Shown: positions 8,864-17,124 of the stretch, piece after piece
Layout: each line of letters starts with the position of its first letter
How positions within the stretch are numbered: position 1 is the first letter of the stretch
Assembly (NCBI RefSeq): GCF_000010805.1
Contig: NC_012521.1
Coordinates: 180,998-244,997, forward strand
DNA from: Rhodococcus opacus B4
Lineage (GTDB): Bacteria; Actinomycetota; Actinomycetes; Mycobacteriales; Mycobacteriaceae
Reading direction: 5' to 3'
Length of the DNA stretch: 64,000 nt
Program-made: the position numbers and the translations under genes
Notes under the pieces: model-generated
The model's database searches: none
Told to the model about the DNA's origin: nothing
Seen by the model: the letters and a program-made list of their open reading frames with translations, nothing else

Positions 8864-9688
8864 ATGAGCACGGAAGTGCCCCCAGAGGATAATTCAATCG
8901 TCGCGAACGGTATCAGGACGAACTACCTCGAGGCTGGTAGCGGTCCTCCTGTCGTGCTGATCCACGGGTCGGGTCCGGGGGTCACTGCCTATGCGAACTG
9001 GCGGCTCACGATCCCGGCACTCGCGGAACGGTTCCGCGTGCTTGCCCCCGATATGGTCGGGTTCGGTGGGACCGAACGGCCCCCTGGCGTGGTGTATGAC
9101 CTCAAGACCTGGGCAGACCAGGTGGTGGGTTTCCTTGACGCGCACGGCATTGAGCGGGCGTCCCTGGTTGGCAACAGCTTCGGCGGGGCAATCGCGCTGC
9201 GGGTCGCCACGCAGCACCCGGAGCGTGTCGGGCGGCTGGCGCTCATGGGCAGTGCGGGTGTTTCCTTCCCGCTCACCGATGGCCTCGATGCGGCATGGGG
9301 TTACCAGCCATCGATTGAGAACATGCGTCGACTGCTCGACATCTTCGCGTACTCGCGCGAGCTCGTGACCGACGAGCTGGCCGAAGTGCGGTACCGCGCG
9401 AGCATCGAACCGGGCATTCAGGAGGCATTTTCCACGATGTTTCCCGAACCGCGGCAGAACGGCGTGGATGCACTGGTCACTCCCGAGGAGGACCTGGCAC
9501 GCCTGCCTCATGAAACGCTCGTCATTCACGGCCGCGAGGACCGCGTCGTACCACTGTCGAGCTCCATTCGACTCATGGAAGTCATCCCCAAGGCCCAGCT
9601 ACACGTCTTCGGCCGCTCTGGACACTGGACACAGATCGAATGGGCCGAGAAGTTCAACCAGCTACTCAACGACTTCCTCGCCAACTAG
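8864..9688 (+). CDS. Meta-cleavage product hydrolase (2-hydroxymuconate semialdehyde hydrolase type)
   Basis: This alpha/beta hydrolase of about 274 residues is closest in pattern to XylF/DmpD/CumD hydrolases, which cut C-C bonds in extradiol ring-fission products. Seen are IRTNYLEAGSGPPVVLIHGSGPG, VLAPDMVGFGGTERP, the nucleophile in LVGNSFGG, the acid in IHGREDRVVP and the base in FGRSGHW; the triad is complete. The ATG at 8864 is preferred over upstream starts because it follows CGGAGGGAAA at 8851-8860. It is isolated between IS remnants, with the likely promoter inside or at the edge of the IS256 derivative. The ring-fission product it acts on is unknown; candidates come from the 15 and 22 kb dioxygenases. 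Confidence 0.9.
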   Translation: MSTEVPPEDNSIVANGIRTNYLEAGSGPPVVLIHGSGPGVTAYANWRLTIPALAERFRVLAPDMVGFGGTERPPGVVYDLKTWADQVVGFLDAHGIERASLVGNSFGGAIALRVATQHPERVGRLALMGSAGVSFPLTDGLDAAWGYQPSIENMRRLLDIFAYSRELVTDELAEVRYRASIEPGIQEAFSTMFPEPRQNGVDALVTPEEDLARLPHETLVIHGREDRVVPLSSSIRLMEVIPKAQLHVFGRSGHWTQIEWAEKFNQLLNDFLAN

Positions 9689-9752
9689 CCCAATATCGCA
9701 TGCCTTGGGTTGCGTGTTCCCGTTCATTCCCGGCCCCCGGGGAGTGCGTGGG

Positions 9753-10708
9753 CTAGTACTGCAACGGCACTTATGGCAGGTGACCGCGGGTTCGATAGTG
9801 GGAGGTGCGGGCCTGGTGTTGTCGGCGTCTCCGCCAGTGTGACCAGGACCAGGTGTGCTCGTCGGGGTGGGCGTGTCGCAGGATCAGATACACGAGTAGG
9901 CGGCGGATCTCGGGTACCGTGTAGCCGATCATGTCCTGATCATCGGTTCCGATTCCCCTTTTATGGCTTCGGTTTTCGTGCCTGCGAGCCAGGCGAGGGC
10001 GAGCATCGACAGGGTGATGTGGGCGTACCAGGCCCGGTAGGTGCGTACCTAGACTGGTCGAGGCCGGCCTCGTTCTTGGCCTGTTGGAAGCATTCCTCGA
10101 CCCGCCACCGCGAGCCGGCGACGGTGGCGAGTTCGGTGAGCGTGGTGCGGCGGGGTCCGGCGCAGATGTAGTACGCGATCTCGGTCGGATCCGACAGTGA
10201 TCGGCGGGCGAGCAACCAGTGCCCGCGCCCGGGTGCCCAGGCGATCCGGATCGGGATCCGGACCCAGGAGTACTCGCGTCGGCCGTGGGCGCCGTCGCCG
10301 GCGGAGATGCGGCGCCACTGTTTCGGCGGGATCGCGGCGATCATCTCGTCGGCGCGGCCGGCGCGGCCATCCGGGGTGAACACGTCGCCGCCCAGGCGGG
10401 TGGCCAGCACGTAGGAAATGTCGCGTTCCTCGAGCCAGACCCGCAGGTACTTCACCTGCCCGTAGGCTTCGTCGGCGGTGGCCCAGGAGAATGGGACCTG
10501 TGCGTCGAGGGCGCGTTCGATCATGTGCTGCGCCAGAACGGGTTTGGTCGCGAACTTCACCTCGTCGCCGATCCCGGCGGCGCGGCACCGGTCCCGGTCG
10601 GAGGTCCAGGACTCGGGGAGGTAGAGCTCCCGGTCGATGAGCGCGTGCCCGGCGCCGGACGCGTAGGCGAGGAACACCCCGATCTGACAATTCTCCACGC
10701 GCCCGATC
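9753..10708 (-). pseudogene. IS701-family transposase remnant (C-terminal part)
   Basis: Read on the minus strand, about 10708 to 10060 gives GRVENCQIGVFLAYASGAGH, LPESWTSDRDRCRAAGI, FSWATADEAYGQ and WRVEECFQQAKNEAGLDQ, which are IS701-type DDE transposase blocks. After a frameshift near 10050 further C-terminal blocks follow (GYTVPEIRRLLVYLILRH and WSWSHWRRRRQHQARTSHYR, 9932 to 9775). The N-terminus is missing: homology stops within a few bases of the ATG of the next plus-strand gene, so the break point cuts both. A possible outer end lies near 9753 (TACTGCAACGGCACTT). Confidence 0.8.
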
Positions 10709-10714
10709 CTCGCG

Positions 10715-12508
10715 ATGAGCGGAGGCGAACTGGCGGCGCGCGTATACGAGCTAGCTGCTGCCCCAGACCCTCGCAACGAATCAACCCCCGCCGTCATTGC
10801 AAGACATGCCGACGCTCTGGAAACGTATCTGCGACTGACCCTCTCCGAGTATGGATCCAAGAATCGCCTATTCATCCTCTTCGAGGACATCAAGCAACCA
10901 CAACCGCGGCGCTACGCACAGGCGATGGTTCGTGCAATCGCCACCGCGTTCGACCACTGGGAACTCGACGACAACCTCGTCGAATCCATCCAGGTGCTAA
11001 CCGGGGCACGCGCACCCCGTCCCGGTGCAGTCCACGACGACCACACTACCCAGACTGCGCACCAACAGACCATCGATATCGCACTCGATGCAGCGTGGGC
11101 CACAGCCACCATCGAACTCGCCCGAGTTTTACGCGCATCGTCGGCCCGCGACACCCTCATGCACATCGGCCGGGCCAGAACCGCTCTGGCGCCAATCACG
11201 GGTAACGAGGATGCGATCGATGCCATCGTTCTCGACTCGACGCTGAAGATCCTCAGTGACTTCCTTACTGGTGTTACCGAGTCCAGCACCGGCGAGTGGC
11301 CGATCGAACCTTCTGCGGTCGCTGAACTGGAACATCTCGTGACGCGCTACCGAATCGGTGCACACGGGCTCCACCACTGGGTGGGAGACCGCAAACAAAG
11401 TGTCCTCACCGGGTGGGGGCGCCTCGCCCAAGATCTGCTGTTCCTGCGAACCCACCTTGAACGCGCAAGCATCTACCGCGCAGCCGTCGTGCTCGACGAC
11501 ATCCTCGACATCTACACCGCCTCTCGGGCGGTCGAAGTCGTCGCCCGCGAATCCGATCTCGACGGTGTGCGGAGAATGCTTCAGCCGCCGATCGTCGGCA
11601 GCTTCGCTGCCCGCGCTGGATTACTCCGCAATCTCGAAGACCACGTCGATGAACTGCAAAAGTGCGTCGACAACCCGCAATCGAATAGCCACGGGCGGGC
11701 GGGGGAGGTTCTTCCTGTCGCGCGGATTGTCTTAGAAGCGGCCCGCGACCAGGTCGCGAAGCATGAGCCGCCGGGAAAAACTGTTGGGGCGTCGGCGCCG
11801 CTTCCGCCCCCGCTCGCTGACCTGTTCGGCGGCGGAAACGTGCCCAACGCTATCGCCGAACTCGATCCCGAAATCCTAAAGACCCTTGCGATCGGAATCA
11901 CCGACGCGCGAGACTCCCGGGGCCCCTTCCAACATGTAGCCATCTCCGCGGTATGCGAGAGGATCAAAGACAACCTCAGCGCTAGCCCGGACTACAAGGG
12001 CGATATCAAGGACAAGGTCGACTACGTCCTCGAACTCCTCGTCCGATTTCTACACTCGCGCATCAACATCGAGAAAAAGTACAAACCCTACCTTTACAAG
12101 CCAAACGCGAGTGAAAACGACTTACACCTGGACCTGTTCGACTATCTCGTGGGTAGTGGTCTGGCCGGATTCGCCCAAATCGAACTAACGAATGTTGCCG
12201 GCGGTCGAGCCGATATTCAAGTCGGCTTCGGCGCCTTCCACATCTACCTAGAACTAAAGGCAGACGCGACCAAAGCACGACAGGCCGCCAAGACCGCCTA
12301 CATACAGCAAACAGTCTCCTATCAAGGCGGCGACATTCGTATAGGATTCCTCATAATCCTCCGCCTCGGTGACGGCAAGGGCGCACCTCCACACCTCAGC
12401 GACCTGGTCACACACACCACCACGACAATCGCTGGAAGCGCCCACCCTCGCCACGTTGTCATCGTGGAACTGCCCGGAAACCGCACGGTTCCCTCAAACA
12501 TGAAATAG
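10715..12508 (+). CDS. PD-(D/E)XK nuclease-like protein, probably 5'-truncated
   Basis: This 597-residue protein is of unknown function. Most of it is helical with no recognised domain. The C-terminal 120 residues look like a PD-(D/E)XK fold: an upstream acidic helix (ENDLHLDLFDYLV), then GRADIQVGFGAFHIYLELKA, i.e. Asp, about 13 residues, then Glu-x-Lys, followed by an aligned helix. Such domains cut nucleic acid in restriction and abortive-infection proteins. The reading frame begins about 7 bases from the IS701 break point, no ribosome-binding site is visible, and the next upstream in-frame codon of note is a stop at 10685. The native N-terminus and promoter have therefore probably been lost. 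Confidence 0.6.
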   Translation: MSGGELAARVYELAAAPDPRNESTPAVIARHADALETYLRLTLSEYGSKNRLFILFEDIKQPQPRRYAQAMVRAIATAFDHWELDDNLVESIQVLTGARAPRPGAVHDDHTTQTAHQQTIDIALDAAWATATIELARVLRASSARDTLMHIGRARTALAPITGNEDAIDAIVLDSTLKILSDFLTGVTESSTGEWPIEPSAVAELEHLVTRYRIGAHGLHHWVGDRKQSVLTGWGRLAQDLLFLRTHLERASIYRAAVVLDDILDIYTASRAVEVVARESDLDGVRRMLQPPIVGSFAARAGLLRNLEDHVDELQKCVDNPQSNSHGRAGEVLPVARIVLEAARDQVAKHEPPGKTVGASAPLPPPLADLFGGGNVPNAIAELDPEILKTLAIGITDARDSRGPFQHVAISAVCERIKDNLSASPDYKGDIKDKVDYVLELLVRFLHSRINIEKKYKPYLYKPNASENDLHLDLFDYLVGSGLAGFAQIELTNVAGGRADIQVGFGAFHIYLELKADATKARQAAKTAYIQQTVSYQGGDIRIGFLIILRLGDGKGAPPHLSDLVTHTTTTIAGSAHPRHVVIVELPGNRTVPSNMK

Positions 12509-12559
12509 AGCGACGACATCCGAATAACTTTCGGGCTCAACGCCGCGCGGCACGGCCGC

Positions 12560-13000
12560 GCGTTCGGAGCTCGGCCACGCCGAGGTCGTTTACCATCCCC
12601 GCGGAATCGGTGTGGCAGGCCACCTCGACGGTGCTGGCGGTCCTGGGGACCTACCCGTGGCGGTTGCGGTCGCTGCGGGTGCTTACCACCGCCGATTTCG
12701 ACCGCCTCACCGACGCCTTGGACCTCCCGCCGCTCGGGGAGATCTTGACCGCCGACGAGATCGCGCGGTTCGTGGTTCGGGTCGCGTACCCCACGTGTCC
12801 GGTGGTGCTGGTGGACGAGGAGCTGGCCCTGATCGCCCCGGCGCGGGCCTACGGTGATTGGCTCGGCGCGCTGGGCCTGCCGGATCTGGCGGGGAAGGCC
12901 CGCACGCGCCTGCCCCGAAACGACCGGATTCGGCGCGCGCACCGGCCGCGGCGACAGGAGACCGCCCCAGTACGGTTCCCCGCCGCCTGCCCCGCTGTCC
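12560..13000 (+). pseudogene. Decayed partner gene of DUF6308 module, copy 1
   Basis: An open stretch encodes TSTVLAVLGTYPWRLRSLRV, DFDRLTDALDLPPLGEIL and then EIARFVVRVAYPTCPVVLVD with ALGLPDLAGKARTRLP. The second half recurs at 14101-14280, where it is directly followed by a DUF6308-like gene. Here no DUF6308 gene follows, and the frame runs on into unrelated sequence up to 13068. I know no function for this family; the recurrence suggests a two-gene module that was mobile or repeatedly duplicated. Confidence 0.5.
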
Positions 13001-13014
13001 CCAGGGATGCTCAG

Positions 13015-13737
13015 CTACGCCTCTTCTGTGGGGGAGGAATCGTCTCGGGCGTCCTCGACGCGGGTTGATTCGATCGACAACTGTGCGCGGCTGAGTTGAG
13101 CGAACGCATCGGTGCGGTCGTCGGTGAAGAGTGAATTGATTATTTCGGGGCTGAGCGAGACCCCATCCTCGATGAGTTGCTTGGTGACGTGGGCGCGTAT
13201 CAGCTTCCGAGTCTGGATTTGGTCTTCGTAGTCATCGTTTGAAAGGCGCTTTCGGCGCCGGTCTTGTTTCCAATCGCGGATCAGTACAAGGATCCGGTAG
13301 AGAATTTCGCCAGCGGGTCGTATGCCTGCAGCGCTGATGGCGGTGAGTACTGCGTCGAGGGGGTTGGCATAAGTGAGGCTGGTGACGTATATCTCCCCGT
13401 CGGAGGCCCAGCCTCGTTCGTTGATGATTCGACTTATCTCTGCCTCGACGGCATTCCTGGCAAGATCCTGTAACGGACCTAGGCTTAGGAAGTAAACCTC
13501 TCTTTCGATGTCGGCGAGATTCTTCCATCCGCTGGGAGGGTTGAACCTCTTGTCGACCATCAGTCGATACCACAAATCTTCTGAGTTGAACCTATAGAGC
13601 ATGTTTGCGCGCGTGATCTGTTTCTCCAGGTCAGTGCTCAGCGCGCAAATGGTGTTGAGATCGGATAGGGCCGCGCTGAGGATCTGGATGGGAGCATTCG
13701 GTCCCAGGTTTATCGACACAGCGATTCGTGTGGACAT
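13015..13737 (-). CDS. Hypothetical protein, about 240 residues
   Basis: This is an intact ORF on the minus strand without a recognised domain. It starts MSTRIAVSINLGPNAPIQIL, continues with a predicted helical segment (ALSDLNTICALSTDLEKQI), a hydrophobic Gly/Ala-rich stretch (NPLDAVLTAISAAGIRPAGEI) and a basic region (RDWKQDRRRKRLSNDDYEDQ), and ends acidic. Its AT-richer codon use contrasts with its neighbours and suggests transfer. It sits between two decayed DUF6308-type modules. A role in defence or mobility is only a guess from location. Confidence 0.6.
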   Translation of the reverse strand: MSTRIAVSINLGPNAPIQILSAALSDLNTICALSTDLEKQITRANMLYRFNSEDLWYRLMVDKRFNPPSGWKNLADIEREVYFLSLGPLQDLARNAVEAEISRIINERGWASDGEIYVTSLTYANPLDAVLTAISAAGIRPAGEILYRILVLIRDWKQDRRRKRLSNDDYEDQIQTRKLIRAHVTKQLIEDGVSLSPEIINSLFTDDRTDAFAQLSRAQLSIESTRVEDARDDSSPTEEA

Positions 13738-14100
13738 CTGACGAACGTACTTCGGTCAGGTGTCAGGTGGGCCCTGGATGGCACCGATACCTGGGTGATC
13801 GATCTCGCCGTTGACGGAGACGGGCTGGTCTGGAGCTTAAATCATGCCCGCAACGTCGAGGTGGGAGGGCGAGAACCATGCCTGCCCCCGACCCCCGGGT
13901 GCTGGCTGTTTCGGGTGGTCCGGGCGGCGGGTTCGCAGTCCTCGAGCGGTCCATGCCGTCGAAGAAGCCAGTGGTGGTGCACTCGCCTTCAGGCCATCCT
14001 TTGCGCGCATCGATCACCGCGCATTCCTATCACTGAACTGGGCAGATGAAACGTCCCTGTGACGTCCGAAGGGCCACGCCCACAACGCGATACTGTCCAC
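13738..14100. other. Intergenic, no gene seen
   Basis: About 360 bases with only short, unsupported frames. Nothing in it matches a family I recognise. Confidence 0.5.
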
Positions 14101-14316
14101 ACAACGTCCGCCGACGAGATCGCCCGGTTCGTGGCGCGGGTCGCGTATCCCACCAGTCCGGTGGTGCTGGTGGACGAGGAATTCGCCCTGGCCGCCCTGG
14201 CGCGGGCCTACGGTGATTGGCTCGATGCGCTCGGCCTGCCGGACCTGGCGGAGAAGGCCCGCACGCTTCTGCCGGAGACCGCCGGCGGCCGCGCCGCGGC
14301 CGGACACCGCCCCTGA
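14101..14316 (+). pseudogene. Decayed partner gene of DUF6308 module, copy 2 (C-terminal fragment)
   Basis: The fragment reads DEIARFVARVAYPTSPVVLV then DEEFALAALARAYGDWLDAL and GLPDLAEKARTLLPE. It is nearly identical to the second half of the 12.6-kb copy. The N-terminal half is absent. It lies 80 bases ahead of a frameshifted DUF6308-like gene, giving the presumed native gene order. Confidence 0.55.
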
Positions 14317-14393
14317 TTCCGGGCCCGGCGCGTAGCGCCCACCTCGGTTCGGTTCCCGGTCGCCGGCACCTGGGGGGTGAGGGGGTGCGGGGT

Positions 14394-14975
14394 ATGACAT
14401 TGCGGCTGCCGACCACCCTCGCCACCGACTCGGACGCCGCGGCGATCGAGGCACTGACGAAGTATTACGACCGCCCGTACCTGGGCGACGACGCCTACGT
14501 CGGCGCGCACTTCGACTCCTGGTCCAGCACCGGTAATCGGGCCGGGGAGGCGGACCGGTTCACCGCGGACGACCTGGTCGCGGTGACGTTCCTGTCCGTG
14601 CAGGTCCCCCCGAAAGCGGCGCGGACGATCCTCGACACCCAGTCCGAGGCGCTGAACGCCTTTCTGACGGCGATAGGCCCGGACCGGGACCTGGTTCGAC
14701 GAACCGGAACCGCTGACCCCGGGATGGCCCGCCTGGGACCTGGAAACGGCCCTGTGGGCGCTGCCGGGGATTGGACGAAGGAAGGCGACGAAGTTGATCG
14801 CCCGCAAACGTCCCCGGCTGTATCCGATCTGGGACTCACGGAGAAGTCCGCCAGCTCGCGGGTCTCCTCACCTTGGAATGGGCGGATCGGGATCCGCCCC
14901 TTGATGCATTGATCGACCTGTGCAAGGCATTGGTGCCGGTGCCGCCGCTGACGGGGAAGGTCAAGGGCGGCACCG
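14394..14975 (+). pseudogene. DUF6308-like gene, frameshifted (copy A)
   Basis: From the ATG at 14394 the frame reads MTLRLPTTLATDSDAAAIEA, YYDRPYLGDDAYVGAHFDSW, RFTADDLVAVTFLSVQVPPK and ends in sense at AIGPDRDL. After that the homologous continuation lies in another frame (LTPGWPAWDLETALWALPGI, KATKLIARKRPRLYPIWD) and then in the frame of ALIDLCKALVPVPPL. It is therefore broken by at least two shifts. A second broken copy lies at 62763. Function unknown. Its tail runs up to the end of the extradiol dioxygenase gene on the other strand. Confidence 0.65.
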
Positions 14976-14980
14976 GTTCC

Positions 14981-15862
14981 CTAGGAGGCGTGTCCGAACG
15001 ACTCGGGTGGGGTCAGGCCCCAGGGGCTGAACGCCTTCGGGAAGTTGTCCCACATTCCGGGCGCACCGGGGCGCACCCGGGGCATTTCCGCGGACAGTTC
15101 GTAACGGTTACCCGCGACCCAGAAATATGTGTAGAGGTTGGCGCCCACACCGTGACGGCCGGGTCCGGTCTCGATCGGCACACCGTGCCGTGCGAGTTCG
15201 TCAGCGGCCACCTTGAGGTGGTCGAAGGACTCCATTCCCAGGGCATAGTGGTGCAGCGACTTTCCGGGCTCGGGTGTGGAGATGATTGCCACGTCGTGGT
15301 GCAGGTCGCTGGCGCGGAGCCAGGCAGCACCCATCACGCCGGGTGCGGGAGCGAAGATGTCGGAGATCTGGAAGTCCAGGATGTCGACCATGAACTCGAC
15401 CAGTGGTTTCGGGTCCTGCGCCTGGAGTGTGATGTGGTCGAAGTCCAGTGCCCGGATCCCGCCGCGATGGGCGGCTCGCGCCGGATGAATGTACTGCGGC
15501 CCCTCGGCGTCGGTGAGCAGTGACAGCTCCATCACGTGGCCGGTCGGCGTCCGGAACTGCAAGGACTGGCTCACGCCGGGATCCTCGTCGCTGCGGGTGC
15601 TGTGTTCGACGCCGGCGTTGGCGAGGCGTTTGCCGTAGTGCTCGAGGTCGTCGTGCGAGTCCACCCTGAGGGCGAACCGGCGAACGCCGGTGCCACCCGA
15701 GGTCAGTACCAGGTCGCACCTTTCGTCGACGCCCGCGGTGAGCCGGACGGAACCGTCGGACCGGCCGAGTTCCTTCATGCCGAGCACGTCGACGTGAAGG
15801 CCGACCGCTTCTTCGAGGTCGCCTACGGCGAGTTCGGCGTGGGACACCTGTGAGATTCCCAT
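14981..15862 (-). CDS. VOC-family (type I) extradiol ring-cleavage dioxygenase
   Basis: This two-domain vicinal-oxygen-chelate dioxygenase (about 293 residues from MGISQVSHAELAVGDLEEAV) would open a catechol-type ring next to the diol with O2 and Fe(II). The C-terminal catalytic domain shows His in RALDFDHITLQAQD, His in LHHYALGMESFDHLK and Glu in NRYELSAEMP, the 2-His-1-Glu set, with Tyr in NLYTYFWVAGNRYEL. Length and layout fit catechol 2,3-dioxygenase-like enzymes. It is the last gene of a five-gene minus-strand operon that includes a hydroxylase, so the substrate is probably the catechol made by the HpaB-type enzyme. An upstream ATG adds 7 residues. Confidence 0.9.
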   Translation of the reverse strand: MGISQVSHAELAVGDLEEAVGLHVDVLGMKELGRSDGSVRLTAGVDERCDLVLTSGGTGVRRFALRVDSHDDLEHYGKRLANAGVEHSTRSDEDPGVSQSLQFRTPTGHVMELSLLTDAEGPQYIHPARAAHRGGIRALDFDHITLQAQDPKPLVEFMVDILDFQISDIFAPAPGVMGAAWLRASDLHHDVAIISTPEPGKSLHHYALGMESFDHLKVAADELARHGVPIETGPGRHGVGANLYTYFWVAGNRYELSAEMPRVRPGAPGMWDNFPKAFSPWGLTPPESFGHAS

Positions 15863-15869
15863 GATTGGA

Positions 15870-16349
15870 TCAACTCCTGTCAATGTTGTCGTGGTAGGCG
15901 ATATTTCCGGCGCTCTCCCGCCGATTGATGCCGAGGCTGTCGAGCATCCGCGAGTTCTCTACGAGGATCATTCGGACGTTCGTCGTGCCGTCGTTGTAGT
16001 GCCGGTGCCAGACCCATGGCGGGGTGTAGACGAAGTCCCCTGCCGTCCAGCGCAGGGTCTTCCCGCCGATCTCGGAGTAGCCGCTGCCGTCAACGACGCA
16101 GTGCACGGATTCGTGCAAGTGCCGCTGAAGGTCGGTCGCCGTTCCGGCCGGAATCTCCTGGAGGTAGAACTCCATGGACTTCGCCGGCACGTCCGCGAGT
16201 ACCCCGACCCGGCTGGGGTTGCCGGTGATCTCCTCCTCGAGCCAGCGCGCGCTGTCCGGGCCGGTGACCAGGCCGTCCGGCAGCGAACGCTCCGGGTCGA
16301 AATCCTTCATGTCGTGCAGCTTTTCCATCCACACGTCGAAATTCGTCAT
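15870..16349 (-). CDS. Cupin-domain protein
   Basis: This 159-residue single-domain cupin has motif 1 as RHLHESVHCVVDGSGYSEIG (two His plus a downstream Gly-rich turn) and motif 2 as FVYTPPWVWHRHYND with His, giving a plausible metal site. Small cupins of this type occur in aromatic and ring-fission operons as dioxygenases, isomerases or accessory proteins. The enzymatic role here is unknown. It lies 7 bases ahead of the extradiol dioxygenase and 10 bases after the SDR gene, so it is cotranscribed. It could process the ring-fission product or protect the iron enzyme. Confidence 0.8.
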   Translation of the reverse strand: MTNFDVWMEKLHDMKDFDPERSLPDGLVTGPDSARWLEEEITGNPSRVGVLADVPAKSMEFYLQEIPAGTATDLQRHLHESVHCVVDGSGYSEIGGKTLRWTAGDFVYTPPWVWHRHYNDGTTNVRMILVENSRMLDSLGINRRESAGNIAYHDNIDRS

Positions 16350-16359
16350 TCTTTCCGCC

Positions 16360-17124
16360 TTAGATCGAGGTCATTCCGCCATCGACGACGTGCGTCGACC
16401 CGGTCTGGAAGCTGGCGCGCTCCGAGCAGAGATAGGCCACGAGCTCACCGATCTCCTCCGGCCGCCCCCAGCGGCCGACGGGGAGCTCGGCGGCGAGCTG
16501 CCGCCGCTCCGTTTCCTCCACTGAGGTACCCGCCGACGTGGCGGCCGCCGCCACCAATGCCCTCCGCCGCGTGGTATCGACGTGCGCCGGGGCGATGACG
16601 TGGGTAGTGATCCCGTTCGGCGCAACCTCACCCGCGAGGGACCGAGCCAGCGCCGCCACGCCGGCACGCATCACGTTGGACGTGTGCAGGCGGGGCAGTG
16701 GCCGCACCACACCAACCGAGGTGAGGTAGATCAGCCGACCCCACTCCGAGGCCAACATGCCCGGCAGGACCGCGTTGGTCAGCGAGATGGCACTGTCGAG
16801 GATCAACCGGTAGGCCGACTCCCAGTCCGCTTGTGCGAGTTCGGTGGCCGGAGCGGCCCGCGAGCCGCCGGTGTTGGAGACGAGGATGTCCACACCGCCG
16901 AGAGTGTCGAGGGCAGACCGGACCGCGCCGGTGGCGGCGCCGGGCATGGTGAAGTCCGCGATCGCCCAGCCCGCCGCCCCGAGGTCCCGGGCGACGTCGG
17001 CCGTGTGCGGTCGGGTTCCGGTGATGAAGACTTCCGCGCCGCCCGCCCGCAGCGATGCCGCGACGGCGGCACCGATCCCGCTCGACCCGGCGGTCACCAG
17101 CGCCCGCTTGCCCGTGACGGTCAT
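16360..17124 (-). CDS. Short-chain dehydrogenase/reductase
   Basis: This 254-residue classical SDR oxidises or reduces an alcohol/ketone pair with NAD(P). The cofactor loop is VTAGSSGIGAAVAASLRAGG (TGxxxGxG variant with TAGSSGIG), followed by SNTGGS in place of NNAG, and a C-terminal Thr/Asp-rich segment ending THVVDGGMTSI. The usual active-site pattern YxxxK is not obvious: around the expected place the sequence reads RLHTSNVMRAGVAALARSLA, so Tyr/Lys appear replaced by His and Arg. Activity is therefore uncertain. Its ATG overlaps the monooxygenase stop by 4 bases. Confidence 0.82.
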   Translation of the reverse strand: MTVTGKRALVTAGSSGIGAAVAASLRAGGAEVFITGTRPHTADVARDLGAAGWAIADFTMPGAATGAVRSALDTLGGVDILVSNTGGSRAAPATELAQADWESAYRLILDSAISLTNAVLPGMLASEWGRLIYLTSVGVVRPLPRLHTSNVMRAGVAALARSLAGEVAPNGITTHVIAPAHVDTTRRRALVAAAATSAGTSVEETERRQLAAELPVGRWGRPEEIGELVAYLCSERASFQTGSTHVVDGGMTSI

